NCBI GenBank assembly: GCA_026415495.1
Contig: JAOAGZ010000006.1
Span: 1 to 57,063, forward strand
From: Eximiradius proteiniborus
Lineage (GTDB): Bacteria > Bacteroidota > Ignavibacteria > Kapaibacteriales > UBA2268
DNA: 57,063 nt
Direction of reading: 5' to 3'
In this document: piece by piece, positions 1-6,935 of the stretch
How positions within the stretch are numbered: position 1 is the first letter of the stretch
Layout of the letters: each line of letters opens with the position of its first letter
Notes under the pieces: model-generated
The model's database searches: none
Told to the model about the DNA's origin: nothing
What the model saw: only the letters and a program-made list of their open reading frames with translations
Made by a program: the position numbers and the translations under genes

Positions 1-490
1 GGATATTGCCTAAATAGACTTCCTGCTCGATAGCTTCGATGTAGTCTTCGGAATCCTTATCGGCTTTGCTCGAGAGACGAAGCTTAGCTTTTAATGGTTT
101 TGCATAAGTAAGTTCGCGTTCGCGGCATTCATCTTCTGTGTATTTGGGTTTATCAATCGAATATTCAAGGAATTCGAGCTGGTAGATTGAGGAAGCATCT
201 TCAATAGGAAAATTATTATTGAAAGCTTGTTGCAATCCAATATTACGACGTTTTTTCGGTGGGACGTTTTCTTGCAGAAATTCTTCGTATGATTGTAGCT
301 GGACACCAAGCAAGTCGGGATAGAGAGGTGCCCATTTCGTACGCGAGAAGTTCACTCGCTTACGAAGTCGCACAATATCTTCCGAACTGTCCAGCAGGAA
401 GATATTGCTGGTATCGCTTGTTTTATAATTAACCGGGAGAGCAGATTCAAAATCTTCGCCGATTATTTCCTGAAATTCATTGTTCTCCAC
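1..490 (-). CDS. rpoB: RNA polymerase beta subunit, N-terminal part (cut by window edge)
   Basis: First 163 codons of RpoB; the rest lies beyond position 1. The reading frame is open to the edge and reads like a beta subunit N-terminus (KWAPLYPDLLGVQLQSYEEF, then a YQLEFLEYSIDKPKYTEDEC stretch). I choose the GTG at 490-488 because a GAGGAGG Shine-Dalgarno sits 6 nt upstream; no in-frame ATG has comparable support. It is the last gene visible of the secE-nusG-rplKAJL-rpoB order, separated from the gene before it by about 190 bp that holds a long hairpin. Confidence 0.93.
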   Translation of the reverse strand, partial: MENNEFQEIIGEDFESALPVNYKTSDTSNIFLLDSSEDIVRLRKRVNFSRTKWAPLYPDLLGVQLQSYEEFLQENVPPKKRRNIGLQQAFNNNFPIEDASSIYQLEFLEYSIDKPKYTEDECRERELTYAKPLKAKLRLSSKADKDSEDYIEAIEQEVYLGNI

Positions 491-527
491 AGTAAGCCTC
501 CTCAGAAATTAAATTCATTATAAAAAA

Positions 528-584
528 TAGGACTTTTTGATGTTCCTCATTGCCTAAGCATAAAATGAACATCAAAAAATCCTA
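528..584 (-). promoter_or_regulatory. Long intergenic hairpin upstream of rpoB
   Basis: Arms 528-545 and 567-584 pair over 18 positions around a 21-nt loop. The only non-Watson-Crick position is a C/A mismatch on the plus strand but a U-G wobble in the minus-strand RNA, so the structure fits RNA made in the rpoB direction. No U-tract follows, so it is not a simple terminator. By analogy with the rplL-rpoB spacer of E. coli, it may be an RNase III processing site or attenuator; that is inference. Confidence 0.6.
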
Positions 585-682
585 CTAACAACAGATATTT
601 TCATTTTGATATTTTTATTGTACAATTCTTTTAAAATATAATTAACAAATTGTGGGAAACACTCCCTCCCCACTAATTATTA

Positions 683-892
683 TTACCGAAGATTGATCAC
701 TGCTCCCACTTCTTCAAATTTCTTTTTAATATCCTGAGCTTCAACCAAACTCAGACAACTTGTAACAACCACAGGAGCAGAATCTATCATATCTTTTGCT
801 TCTTTAAGACTTTTTTTAGTAAGTTTACGAATAATCTCAATAACTTGAATTTTATTAATTCCAGGATCTACAAGTTCAATATAAACACCCAT
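683..892 (-). CDS. Stand-alone L7/L12 C-terminal-domain protein
   Basis: 69 residues that align along their whole length with the C-terminal domain of the RplL encoded just upstream (shared pattern: acidic strand, NK-x-x-VI, LKEAKD, SAP/GAP, IKKK-EE-GA). It has no L10-binding N-terminal domain and no hinge. Two features differ from RplL: Glu19 replaces the lysine equivalent to E. coli L12 Lys70 (Lys77 in the local RplL), and KKS (26-28) replaces GLG before LKEAKD. These residues lie in the surface known to contact translation factors. The gene has its own ATG, a weak AGG upstream, and no disruption. It lies between rplL and rpoB. Function unknown; a cytosolic competitor or adaptor for translation GTPases is one possibility. 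Confidence 0.85.
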   Translation of the reverse strand: MGVYIELVDPGINKIQVIEIIRKLTKKSLKEAKDMIDSAPVVVTSCLSLVEAQDIKKKFEEVGAVINLR

Positions 893-925
893 TTTAATTG
901 CCTGGTAGAGTTAAATAAAGTTCAA

Positions 926-951
926 CAGGGGAGAAACGAAATTCTCCCCTG
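926..951 (-). promoter_or_regulatory. Hairpin just after rplL (attenuator candidate)
   Basis: Perfect 10-bp stem (CAGGGGAGAA with its complement, six-base loop), starting 14 nt past the rplL stop. It lacks a clean U-tract, so partial termination or mRNA 3'-end stabilisation fits better than full termination. Either would let L10/L12 be made in excess over the downstream genes. Confidence 0.55.
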
Positions 952-964
952 CCGAAAAGAAAAA

Positions 965-1348
965 CTACTTAAGAGTAACTTTTGCGCCTGCTTCTTCAAG
1001 TTTCTTTTTGATGTCGTTAGCTTCGTCTTTGTTGCAACCTTCTTTAACGATTTTAGGAGCACCTTCAACTAAGTCTTTAGCTTCTTTCAAGCCGAGACCG
1101 GTGATTTCGCGAACAGCTTTGATAACGTTAATTTTGTTACCACCGACATCAGTAAGTTCTACATCGAAGTCAGTTTTTTCTTCAGCTGCAGCTTCGGCAG
1201 CAGGAGCGCCAGGCATAGCACCAGCCATCATAACAGGAGCAGCTGCGGTAACGCCGAATTTTTCTTCTAAAGCTTTTTTGAGTTCAGCAGCTTCAACTAA
1301 TGTGAGATTGGAAATCTCTTCAACTAATTTTTCTACTTTTTCAGACAT
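965..1348 (-). CDS. rplL: 50S ribosomal protein L7/L12
   Basis: 127 residues, normal length. N-terminal dimerisation/L10-binding domain (1-33), Ala/Pro/Met-rich flexible hinge (34-58), and globular C-terminal domain (59-127) with [20 protein letters not shown]. Forms the ribosomal stalk that recruits EF-Tu, EF-G and other GTPases. I start at ATG 1348, preceded by GGAG 9 nt upstream; an ATG five codons earlier would overlap that site. Follows rplJ by 32 bp. Confidence 0.97.
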   Translation of the reverse strand: MSEKVEKLVEEISNLTLVEAAELKKALEEKFGVTAAAPVMMAGAMPGAPAAEAAAEEKTDFDVELTDVGGNKINVIKAVREITGLGLKEAKDLVEGAPKIVKEGCNKDEANDIKKKLEEAGAKVTLK

Positions 1349-1380
1349 TTTATTAAACTCCAAAAATTATTCAAAAAAAA

Positions 1381-1908
1381 TTAAGCGGCATTTTGTTTTT
1401 TTGCGACTTCTTCGATAAGCGAAGCCACATCACGCATAACAGCGTTGATAGAGCCGACAATGCCGGAAATCGGCGAGTTGAGACTGCCAAGAATACCTGC
1501 AACCAATTCTGCGCGGGATGGCAGCGAAGCAACGAGTTTCAAGTCTTTTCCGTCGAAGTACTGACCTTCGATGAAAGCGGCTTTGAGCTCGAGTTTTTGC
1601 TCTTTTTCGTAGAAATCTTTGATGATTTTTGCCGGAGCGACAGCATCGTCGTAAGCTAATATCATAGCTGTCTGACCGAAGAGGCGTCGTTCGGGAAGCT
1701 CATACCCACCAACTTGCGCAAGCGCACGCAGAATTAACGTGTTTTTCGCAACTTTGAAGGTAGAGTTTTTCGATTTAAATTCACGGCGAATTTTATTAAT
1801 TTCTTCGACAGTGATTTTAGTAAAATCTACGAAATAAATCCCTTTAGCAGACTGCAGTTTCTCGACTAAATCCTCAACTATACTTTGTTTTTTTTCGCGA
1901 GTAATCAT
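1381..1908 (-). CDS. rplJ: 50S ribosomal protein L10
   Basis: 175 residues, typical length. Starts MITREKKQSIVEDL, followed by the IYFVDFTKITVEEINKIR region that binds 23S rRNA at the stalk base. The helical C-terminus that carries L12 dimers ends near residue 175. In many bacteria L10 (with L12) represses its own operon by binding a leader RNA; a matching structured leader lies just upstream at 1945-2003. Confidence 0.97.
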   Translation of the reverse strand: MITREKKQSIVEDLVEKLQSAKGIYFVDFTKITVEEINKIRREFKSKNSTFKVAKNTLILRALAQVGGYELPERRLFGQTAMILAYDDAVAPAKIIKDFYEKEQKLELKAAFIEGQYFDGKDLKLVASLPSRAELVAGILGSLNSPISGIVGSINAVMRDVASLIEEVAKKQNAA

Positions 1909-1944
1909 AAACCTCTGTCCGTTTTTTGATTTATTTTAACGTTG

Positions 1945-2003
1945 CTTTCGGGAACAATCGCCAAAGAGGCGAAGGAGAAGCATCCCGAACGCAGCGAGTG
2001 CGT
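1945..2003 (-). promoter_or_regulatory. Candidate L10 leader (autoregulatory RNA)
   Basis: In the 109 bp between rplA and rplJ, a closing stem TTCGGGA/TCCCGAA (1983-1989 with 1947-1953) encloses an asymmetric internal loop and an inner hairpin TCGCC-TCTTT-GGCGA (1958-1972). A smaller CGCA/TGCG hairpin lies at 1990-2003. Position and two-stem shape with an internal loop fit the known L10-L12 binding leader. No covariance search was possible. Confidence 0.5.
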
Positions 2004-2017
2004 AATAGACTTAAAAT

Positions 2018-2716
2018 TTAAAATTTATCAAATGATTGGTCGTTGATTGCAACGCCCGGTCCCATAGTAGAGCTGAAATAAACGCTTTTTACGTATTTAC
2101 CTTTAGCAGTAGCAGGTTTAGCACGCATAATGCTTTGGTAGAAGGCATTAACGTTTTCAGCAAGTTTTTCAGGTGGGAAGGAGCATTTGCCAACAGCCGC
2201 GTGAATATTACCGGTTTTATCGACACGGAATTCGATTTTACCGGCTTTCAGTTCAGCAACAGTTTTAGCAACATCAAAAGTAACTGTACCGACTTTTGGG
2301 TTTGGCATCAAACCACGCGGACCGAGAATACGACCAAGCTTACCGACTTCTCCCATCACATCGGGAGTAGCAACAACGACGTCAATATCAGCCCAACCGC
2401 CTTTTATTTTTTCGATGTATTCTTCCAATCCGGCGTAGTCTGCTCCTGCGTCCAAAGCTTCTTTATCTTTTGGAGGTTTGCAGAGAACAAGTACTTTAAC
2501 TGTTTTACCAGTGCCGTGGGGAAGAGATACAGTCCCGCGAACCATTTGGTCAGCTTTACGTGGGTCGACGCCTAATCTCATAGAGATTTCAAAGGATTCG
2601 TCGAACTTCGCGGTGGCATTTTTTTTGACGATTTCAATAGCTTCGCCTACGTTATAGAGTTTGTCTCTATCGAAGCTACTGACAAGTTTCCTGTACCTTT
2701 TTCCTCTTTGTCTCAT
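2018..2716 (-). CDS. rplA: 50S ribosomal protein L1
   Basis: 232 residues, normal for bacterial L1. Contains the L1 signatures: [14 protein letters not shown] in domain I, the [15 protein letters not shown] loop in domain II, and [13 protein letters not shown] near the end. Binds 23S rRNA at the L1 stalk and usually represses the L11-L1 mRNA. Follows rplK by 17 bp. Confidence 0.97.
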   Translation of the reverse strand: MRQRGKRYRKLVSSFDRDKLYNVGEAIEIVKKNATAKFDESFEISMRLGVDPRKADQMVRGTVSLPHGTGKTVKVLVLCKPPKDKEALDAGADYAGLEEYIEKIKGGWADIDVVVATPDVMGEVGKLGRILGPRGLMPNPKVGTVTFDVAKTVAELKAGKIEFRVDKTGNIHAAVGKCSFPPEKLAENVNAFYQSIMRAKPATAKGKYVKSVYFSSTMGPGVAINDQSFDKF

Positions 2717-2733
2717 TTCAATCTCGTAATTAA

Positions 2734-3159
2734 TTATTCAACAACATTGATGCCCATACTTCTTGCAGTTCCTTTGATCATACTAACAGCTGATTCAATG
2801 GAAGTGCAATTGAGGTCATCCATTTTAATTTTAGCAATTTCTTCGCATTGAGCGACTGTAACTTTGCCGACTTTTGTTTTGTTTGGCTCGGCTGAACCTT
2901 TCTGCAAACCTGCTGCTTTCAGAAGCAGAACAGGTGCCGGAGGCGACTTAATGATAAAAGTGAAGCTTTTATCAGTATAGTAAGTAACAACCACTGGCAA
3001 TATTGTTCCCTGCTGTTTTGCGGTTTTGGCGTTGAATTGCTTAACAAATTCCATACCTGCCAAGCCTCTCTGACCAAACGCCGGACCAACAGGAGGAGCC
3101 ATAGTTGCTTCGCCTGCTTTGAGTTGGAGTTTGAATGTTCCTGCTACTTTCTTAGCCAT
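2734..3159 (-). CDS. rplK: 50S ribosomal protein L11
   Basis: 141 residues, standard length. N-terminal [20 protein letters not shown] and the C-terminal rRNA-binding domain with the [19 protein letters not shown] segment. Forms the GTPase-associated centre with 23S rRNA. Starts at ATG 3159, 29 bp after nusG. Confidence 0.97.
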   Translation of the reverse strand: MAKKVAGTFKLQLKAGEATMAPPVGPAFGQRGLAGMEFVKQFNAKTAKQQGTILPVVVTYYTDKSFTFIIKSPPAPVLLLKAAGLQKGSAEPNKTKVGKVTVAQCEEIAKIKMDDLNCTSIESAVSMIKGTARSMGINVVE

Positions 3160-3188
3160 TTTACTTTTACTGAATGTGAAAAATACGT

Positions 3189-3878
3189 TTATTTATTCTC
3201 AATTTCGACTTGGCTGAAGTCAAGTTCCACCGGAGTTTTACGTCCAAGGATACCGACCTCAACTTTCATCTTTTGCTTTTCGTAATTAATTTCTTTGATT
3301 GTTCCGCTGAATGTATTGAACGGTCCATCTATTACCCGGACAGGGTCGCCAATTTCGAATTGTGTAACAACAGTTTCTATATCTTTTCTTTCTTCGACGC
3401 GTCCCAAAATTCTTTTGATTTCGTCTGGTTGCAATGCCTGAGGTTCGTTTTTGCGACCGACAAAAGCAACAACAGAAGGCAGTGATTGGATTATTTCGCG
3501 TGTCTTTTTATCTAAAATTGCTCTAACAATAATATAGCCGGGCAAAAAGTTTTTCCGACGGGAGCGACGCTTGCCGCCACGCACTTCATAGACTGTTTCT
3601 TCGGGAATTACGACCTCGAAAATTTTATCTTTCAGGTTCAGACGCTTCACTTCGGCTTCAATATTTTGCTTTACGCGAAGTTCGTGACCGGTGAAAGTAC
3701 GCAAGGCATACCAACGAGCCTCGGTAGCAGAGCGTTCGTCGTCCGATAATTTTTGAGGTGGCTCCACATATTCCTGGCTCTTGCGTTCCAGAACTGAGAA
3801 ATCAAGATCGTCTGAACCACTGCCCGCAATCTCTTCACCAAGCTTTTCGATATTTTCGTATGTATCGTCGATATTCAT
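3189..3878 (-). CDS. nusG: Transcription elongation/antitermination factor NusG, with N-terminal extension
   Basis: 229 residues, longer than the usual 175-185. The NGN domain begins near residue 55 ([20 protein letters not shown]) and contains the FLPGYIIV motif. A KOW domain follows ([19 protein letters not shown], about 173-191). The first 50 residues are acidic and probably disordered ([16 protein letters not shown]...). Binds RNA polymerase and couples it to Rho or the ribosome. Lies between secE and rplK, the classic order. Confidence 0.96.
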   Translation of the reverse strand: MNIDDTYENIEKLGEEIAGSGSDDLDFSVLERKSQEYVEPPQKLSDDERSATEARWYALRTFTGHELRVKQNIEAEVKRLNLKDKIFEVVIPEETVYEVRGGKRRSRRKNFLPGYIIVRAILDKKTREIIQSLPSVVAFVGRKNEPQALQPDEIKRILGRVEERKDIETVVTQFEIGDPVRVIDGPFNTFSGTIKEINYEKQKMKVEVGILGRKTPVELDFSQVEIENK

Positions 3879-3903
3879 ATCGCTCTAATTCTATTGTATT
3901 TAA

Positions 3904-4086
3904 TTAAAAAATCGCTTTCATAATTGCCGTCAAAGCCTGGTCGACAATTAAAATGAAAACTGTTATAACCAAAGTAACGCCGATAACAACTTTGGTGGAT
4001 TCCTTCAATTGTTCTTTTGTAGGCCAAGACACTTTTTTCATCTCGGCAACAACTTCGTTTACGAATTTTTTAATTTTAGCAACCAT
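3904..4086 (-). CDS. secE: Preprotein translocase subunit SecE
   Basis: 60 residues, the short single-span form. An amphipathic helix with the family motif EMKKVSWPTKEQL (15-27) is followed by one transmembrane helix (about 33-56). Essential partner of SecY in the inner membrane. Lies directly before nusG and after the tRNA-Trp gene, as in many bacteria. Confidence 0.96.
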   Translation of the reverse strand: MVAKIKKFVNEVVAEMKKVSWPTKEQLKESTKVVIGVTLVITVFILIVDQALTAIMKAIF

Positions 4087-4151
4087 AACACATTCTCATT
4101 TACAAATAAAAAAATCTCGGCAAACTCTATCGCTTGCCTTAAATTCAAAAG

Positions 4152-4224
4152 CACGGGTGGTAGGACTCGAACCCACAGCCAACGGTTTTGGAGACCGCTA
4201 CTCTACCAATTGAGCTACACCCGT
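4152..4224 (-). tRNA. tRNA-Trp (CCA anticodon)
   Basis: Full cloverleaf: acceptor arms ACGGGTG and CACCCGT, anticodon loop CTCCAAA giving CCA, T-loop GGTTCGAGTC, discriminator G. The 3' CCA is not encoded. It is 65 bp upstream of secE. Confidence 0.95.
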
Positions 4225-4245
4225 ATTTCAAAGTTCCTACAGCAG

Positions 4246-4318
4246 AGCTGATGACCGGGATTGAACCGGTGACCTCATCCTTACCAAGGATGTGCTCTAC
4301 CAACTGAGCTACATCAGC
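4246..4318 (-). tRNA. tRNA-Thr (GGT anticodon)
   Basis: Acceptor stem GCTGATG/CATCAGC, anticodon loop TTGGTAA giving GGT, T-loop GGTTCAATCC. The 3' CCA is not encoded. Only 21 bp separate it from tRNA-Trp; many bacteria have tuf at this spot. Confidence 0.95.
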
Positions 4319-4329
4319 CGATTCGCCCG

Positions 4330-4402
4330 AGCGGGAAACGGGATTCGAACCCGCCGCCCTCAGCTTGGGAAGCTGATGCTCTACCAGCTGAGCTATTCCC
4401 GC
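4330..4402 (-). tRNA. tRNA-Gly (CCC anticodon)
   Basis: Acceptor stem GCGGGAA/TTCCCGC, anticodon loop TTCCCAA giving CCC, T-loop GGTTCGAATC. No encoded CCA. Very similar in body to the next tRNA-Gly (4477-4549), suggesting duplication followed by an anticodon change. Confidence 0.94.
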
Positions 4403-4476
4403 ACCTACGACAAAAAAAGCGGCTTTACTAATTCCACCAGAATTATTTTGTTTTTCGCCGCTATCTCTTCGAGCTG

Positions 4477-4549
4477 AGCGGGAGACGAGACTCGAACCCG
4501 CGACCCTCAGCTTGGAAGGCTGATGCTCTACCAACTGAGCTACTCCCGC
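4477..4549 (-). tRNA. tRNA-Gly (TCC anticodon)
   Basis: Acceptor stem GCGGGAG/CTCCCGC, anticodon loop CTTCCAA giving TCC, T-loop GGTTCGAGTC. No encoded CCA. It is 74 bp upstream of the CCC isoacceptor. Confidence 0.95.
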
Positions 4550-4566
4550 ATAATTTGTTTTCATAG

Positions 4567-4650
4567 TGGGCAGGGAAGGATTCGAACCTCCGTAGGGCGG
4601 AGCCCAGCAGATTTACAGTCTGCCCCGGTTGACCACTTCGGTACCTGCCC
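4567..4650 (-). tRNA. tRNA-Tyr (GTA anticodon)
   Basis: 84 nt with a long variable arm, as expected for a class II tRNA. Acceptor stem GGGCAGG/CCTGCCC, anticodon loop CTGTAAA giving GTA, discriminator A. First gene of the tRNA block on the minus strand; no encoded CCA. Confidence 0.95.
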
Positions 4651-4700
4651 GAACGATTTAGGAATACAAAAATACACACTTTTTTTTTATTTGCAAAACT

Positions 4701-4740
4701 TTTTTTACTTTTTTTCTGTTTTTTTTACTTTTTTTCTGTT
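4701..4740. repeat. Two tandem 20-bp T-rich repeats
   Basis: TTTTTTACTTTTTTTCTGTT occurs twice head to tail. It sits in the 279-bp divergent gap between tRNA-Tyr and the next plus-strand gene. Read on the minus strand it is a phased A-tract upstream of the tRNA cluster, so it may act as an UP-like promoter element. I see no clear -35/-10 pair elsewhere in the gap. Confidence 0.5.
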
Positions 4741-4929
4741 TTTTCGTGTTGGATATTTTTAATTCTACGTTTTATGTTTTATGTTTTTAATTCCTCGTTA
4801 ATCGCACAACTTAATTATCAGAATTATTTTTAAACACTTCGAAAACGAGCAAATTAGACACATCTAAACATCTAAAATAAGCACAACTAAATTTCGTCTG
4901 TCTTTTAAGTTCTAAAATTTAACAATTTT

Positions 4930-5676
4930 ATGTATTTCTTAGTCTTATTGAGTACACTTTTGTTTATGGCGGATAACAACGAAACTGCTAAAATTTCTGT
5001 TCATTCTATGCACCACACTGTTGCAAGTGGTGAAAGCACGTGGATTGCTATTGGAATCGAGCCCAAGCAAGGTTGGCACACGTACTGGGCAAATCCCGGC
5101 GACGCCGGGCTTGCAACAGCTGTTGAGTGGAATTTACCTGAAGGCGTCTCAATTACAGACACAATCTGGCAAATCCCCGAAATTATTGAAACTGATGGTA
5201 TTGTATCTTATGGCTTTCATCGCAAGCACTACATTTTTTACAAAATTTCTATTTCTGATAATCCTGAAATCCAGAATTTTGAAATTCCTGCAACTGTCAA
5301 ATGGCTTGCCTGCAAAGAAAAGTGCCTGCCGGGGAAAGATACAGTTAAAATTCATCTGTTTTCTGGAACGCAAAGCGAAATAAACAAAAAATTTTCCGAC
5401 ATTTTTGGGAATATTCCTATAAGAATTGACAAGCCATTGCGAGCATCTATCGAAGGAAACTGCATACTAATGAAACTGAGTGATGATATAAATTTATCCG
5501 AAAAAGCCAGATTTATCCCTTATTTGGAAGGAATTACCGACAATTCTGCAACACAATACATTCAGGAGCGGTCTCTTGTTGTCCCGCTCGACTCTTTTCA
5601 CACAGAAATTCCGGGAGAATTTAAAGCTCTGATACTTGACAACGAAAAAGCGTACGAAGTTTTAGTCATTTTTTAA
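4930..5676 (+). CDS. Periplasmic DsbD N-terminal-domain-like protein
   Basis: 248 residues. A short hydrophobic N-terminus (MYFLVLLSTLLFMA) looks like a signal sequence. Residues about 20-150 match the DsbD amino-terminal domain: PKQGWHTYWANPGDAGL, VEWNLPEGV, a V-x-YG segment, and WLACKEKCLPG with a CxxxC pair. In DsbD this domain passes electrons to periplasmic thiol proteins. Here the transmembrane CcdA-like and thioredoxin domains are absent, so a separate membrane partner would be needed. It lies 14 bp before a redoxin gene, which suggests a shared redox role. The C-terminal 80 residues are not recognised. Confidence 0.8.
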   Translation: MYFLVLLSTLLFMADNNETAKISVHSMHHTVASGESTWIAIGIEPKQGWHTYWANPGDAGLATAVEWNLPEGVSITDTIWQIPEIIETDGIVSYGFHRKHYIFYKISISDNPEIQNFEIPATVKWLACKEKCLPGKDTVKIHLFSGTQSEINKKFSDIFGNIPIRIDKPLRASIEGNCILMKLSDDINLSEKARFIPYLEGITDNSATQYIQERSLVVPLDSFHTEIPGEFKALILDNEKAYEVLVIF

Positions 5677-5690
5677 TAAAAGGAGGATTT

Positions 5691-6302
5691 ATGAACTCGT
5701 TTTTTGGAATATTGGCAATGATCGCTTTTAGTTTTGCTCTCACTAATCTTATTGCACAAAACAAAGCTGAAATCGACAAGCCTGCCCCGGACTTCGAACT
5801 AACCGACGTTAATGGCACGAAACATAAACTTTCGGACTTTCACGGCAAATTTGTCGTGCTCGAATGGATAAATTTTGATTGCCCGTTTGTAAAAAAGCAT
5901 TACGACAGTGAAAATATGCAAAAATTGCAGGGAGAATACACTTCGAAAGGCGTTGTATGGCTTGCAATATGTTCATCGGCTCCCGGCAAAGAAGGCAATT
6001 TGTCCAAGGATGAAATCAAGAAACGTGCTGCAAACTACAAAGCCAAATTCACCGCATATTTGATTGATGAAAGTGGCGATGTTGGGCGTTTGTATTCAGC
6101 AAAAACAACTCCACATATGTATATTATCGACCCGCAGGGCAAGCTAATTTATGCCGGTGCAATCGACAGCATTCGCTCAACAGACAAAGCAGACATCGAC
6201 AAGGCAGAAAATTATGTCTCGAAAGCTCTCAACGAAGCTTTGGCCGGAAAAGCAGTTTCGACTAAGGTAACCCAACCCTACGGTTGTTCTGTAAAATACT
6301 AA
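5691..6302 (+). CDS. Exported redoxin (AhpC/TSA-type thioredoxin-fold protein)
   Basis: 203 residues with a signal peptide (about 1-22, ending near LIAQ). The thioredoxin-fold core reads PAPDFELTDVNGTKHKLSD, VLEWINFDCPFVKKHY, and TTPHMYIIDPQGKLIYAGAI (cis-Pro region). Only one cysteine lies in the active-site segment (DCPFV), so it is CPxV rather than CxxC; a second cysteine is near the C-terminus (YGCSVKY). A strong AGGAGG precedes the ATG. Likely a periplasmic peroxiredoxin-like or thiol-modifying protein working with the upstream DsbD-N-like protein; substrate unknown. Confidence 0.85.
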   Translation: MNSFFGILAMIAFSFALTNLIAQNKAEIDKPAPDFELTDVNGTKHKLSDFHGKFVVLEWINFDCPFVKKHYDSENMQKLQGEYTSKGVVWLAICSSAPGKEGNLSKDEIKKRAANYKAKFTAYLIDESGDVGRLYSAKTTPHMYIIDPQGKLIYAGAIDSIRSTDKADIDKAENYVSKALNEALAGKAVSTKVTQPYGCSVKY

Positions 6303-6319
6303 ATCCAGCATTTATTGTT

Positions 6320-6842
6320 GTAGAGACACAGCATTCCGTAGAGACACAGCATGCTGTGTCTCTACATTGGATAATTTTTTTTTGTTGTTGTAGAGGCACA
6401 ATGCATTGTGCCTCTACGTCTTTTTCCCATTCCCGGTTTATTGTATTTATTGTAGAGACACAGCATGCTGTGTCTCTACATTCGATTTTTTCCATACACG
6501 GGTTTTGTAGAGACGCAACGCATTGCGTCTCTACATTGGATATTTTATCGTTTTGGTTTGTAGAGACAGGTCTTAGACCTACCTCTACCCTATCTCTACG
6601 ATGTTTTCCATTTTTCCCGAAATTTGTAGAGGCACAACGCATTGTGCCTCTATGGTTTTTTTCCCATTTCCGATTTATTGTAGAGACATAGCATACTATG
6701 TCTCTACAAGGGATACATTTTTGTTTTGTCGTTGCCGTTGTAGAGACACAGCATGCTGTGTCTCTACAATAGATTTTTTCCATACACGGTTTTGTAGAGA
6801 CGCAATGCATTGCGTCTCTACAGGCAATCTATTGCGTCTCTA
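6320..6842. repeat. Array of 28-30 bp palindromes with related spacers
   Basis: The 633-bp gap between two plus-strand genes holds at least eight palindromes of the form TGTAGAGRCRCA...TGYGYCTCTACA. Perfect copies: 6338-6365, 6390-6417, 6451-6480, 6739-6768, 6793-6822. Near-perfect: 6506-6535, 6625-6652, 6679-6708. There is one degenerate copy (6560-6599) and half copies at each end (6320-6334, 6831-6842). Arm variants change in pairs (gaGGCaca with tgtGCCtc, gagacGca with tgCgtctc, gagacaTag with ctAtgtctc). Some spacers are also repeated, e.g. TTTTTTCCATACACGG at 6486-6501 and 6774-6789. Open frames here are by-products. It resembles REP/MITE-type intergenic palindromes found in several phyla; no transposase is in the window. 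Confidence 0.9.
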
Positions 6843-6935
6843 CTTTTTTATAATTCAATACACGAAAAAAAATTTCTCAAAATGTTTTTGCAAATTCTTA
6901 ATTTTGTTTTTTAAATATAAATTTAGGTTGATAAA

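Noticed and set aside
683-892. L12-like gene as a pseudogene fragment
   Set aside because: It has its own start and stop, intact fold signature and specific substitutions rather than random decay; kept as a gene.
4145-4679. Open frames across the tRNA block (peptides like GVAQLVEHQPSKLR)
   Set aside because: Classic spurious translations of tRNA genes.
6262-6810. Long open frames with repeated CRDTACCVST-like peptides on both strands
   Set aside because: They are translations of the palindrome array; no ribosome site and no real protein family.
6320-6842. CRISPR array
   Set aside because: Palindromes vary in sequence and the spacers are related and uneven; no cas genes.
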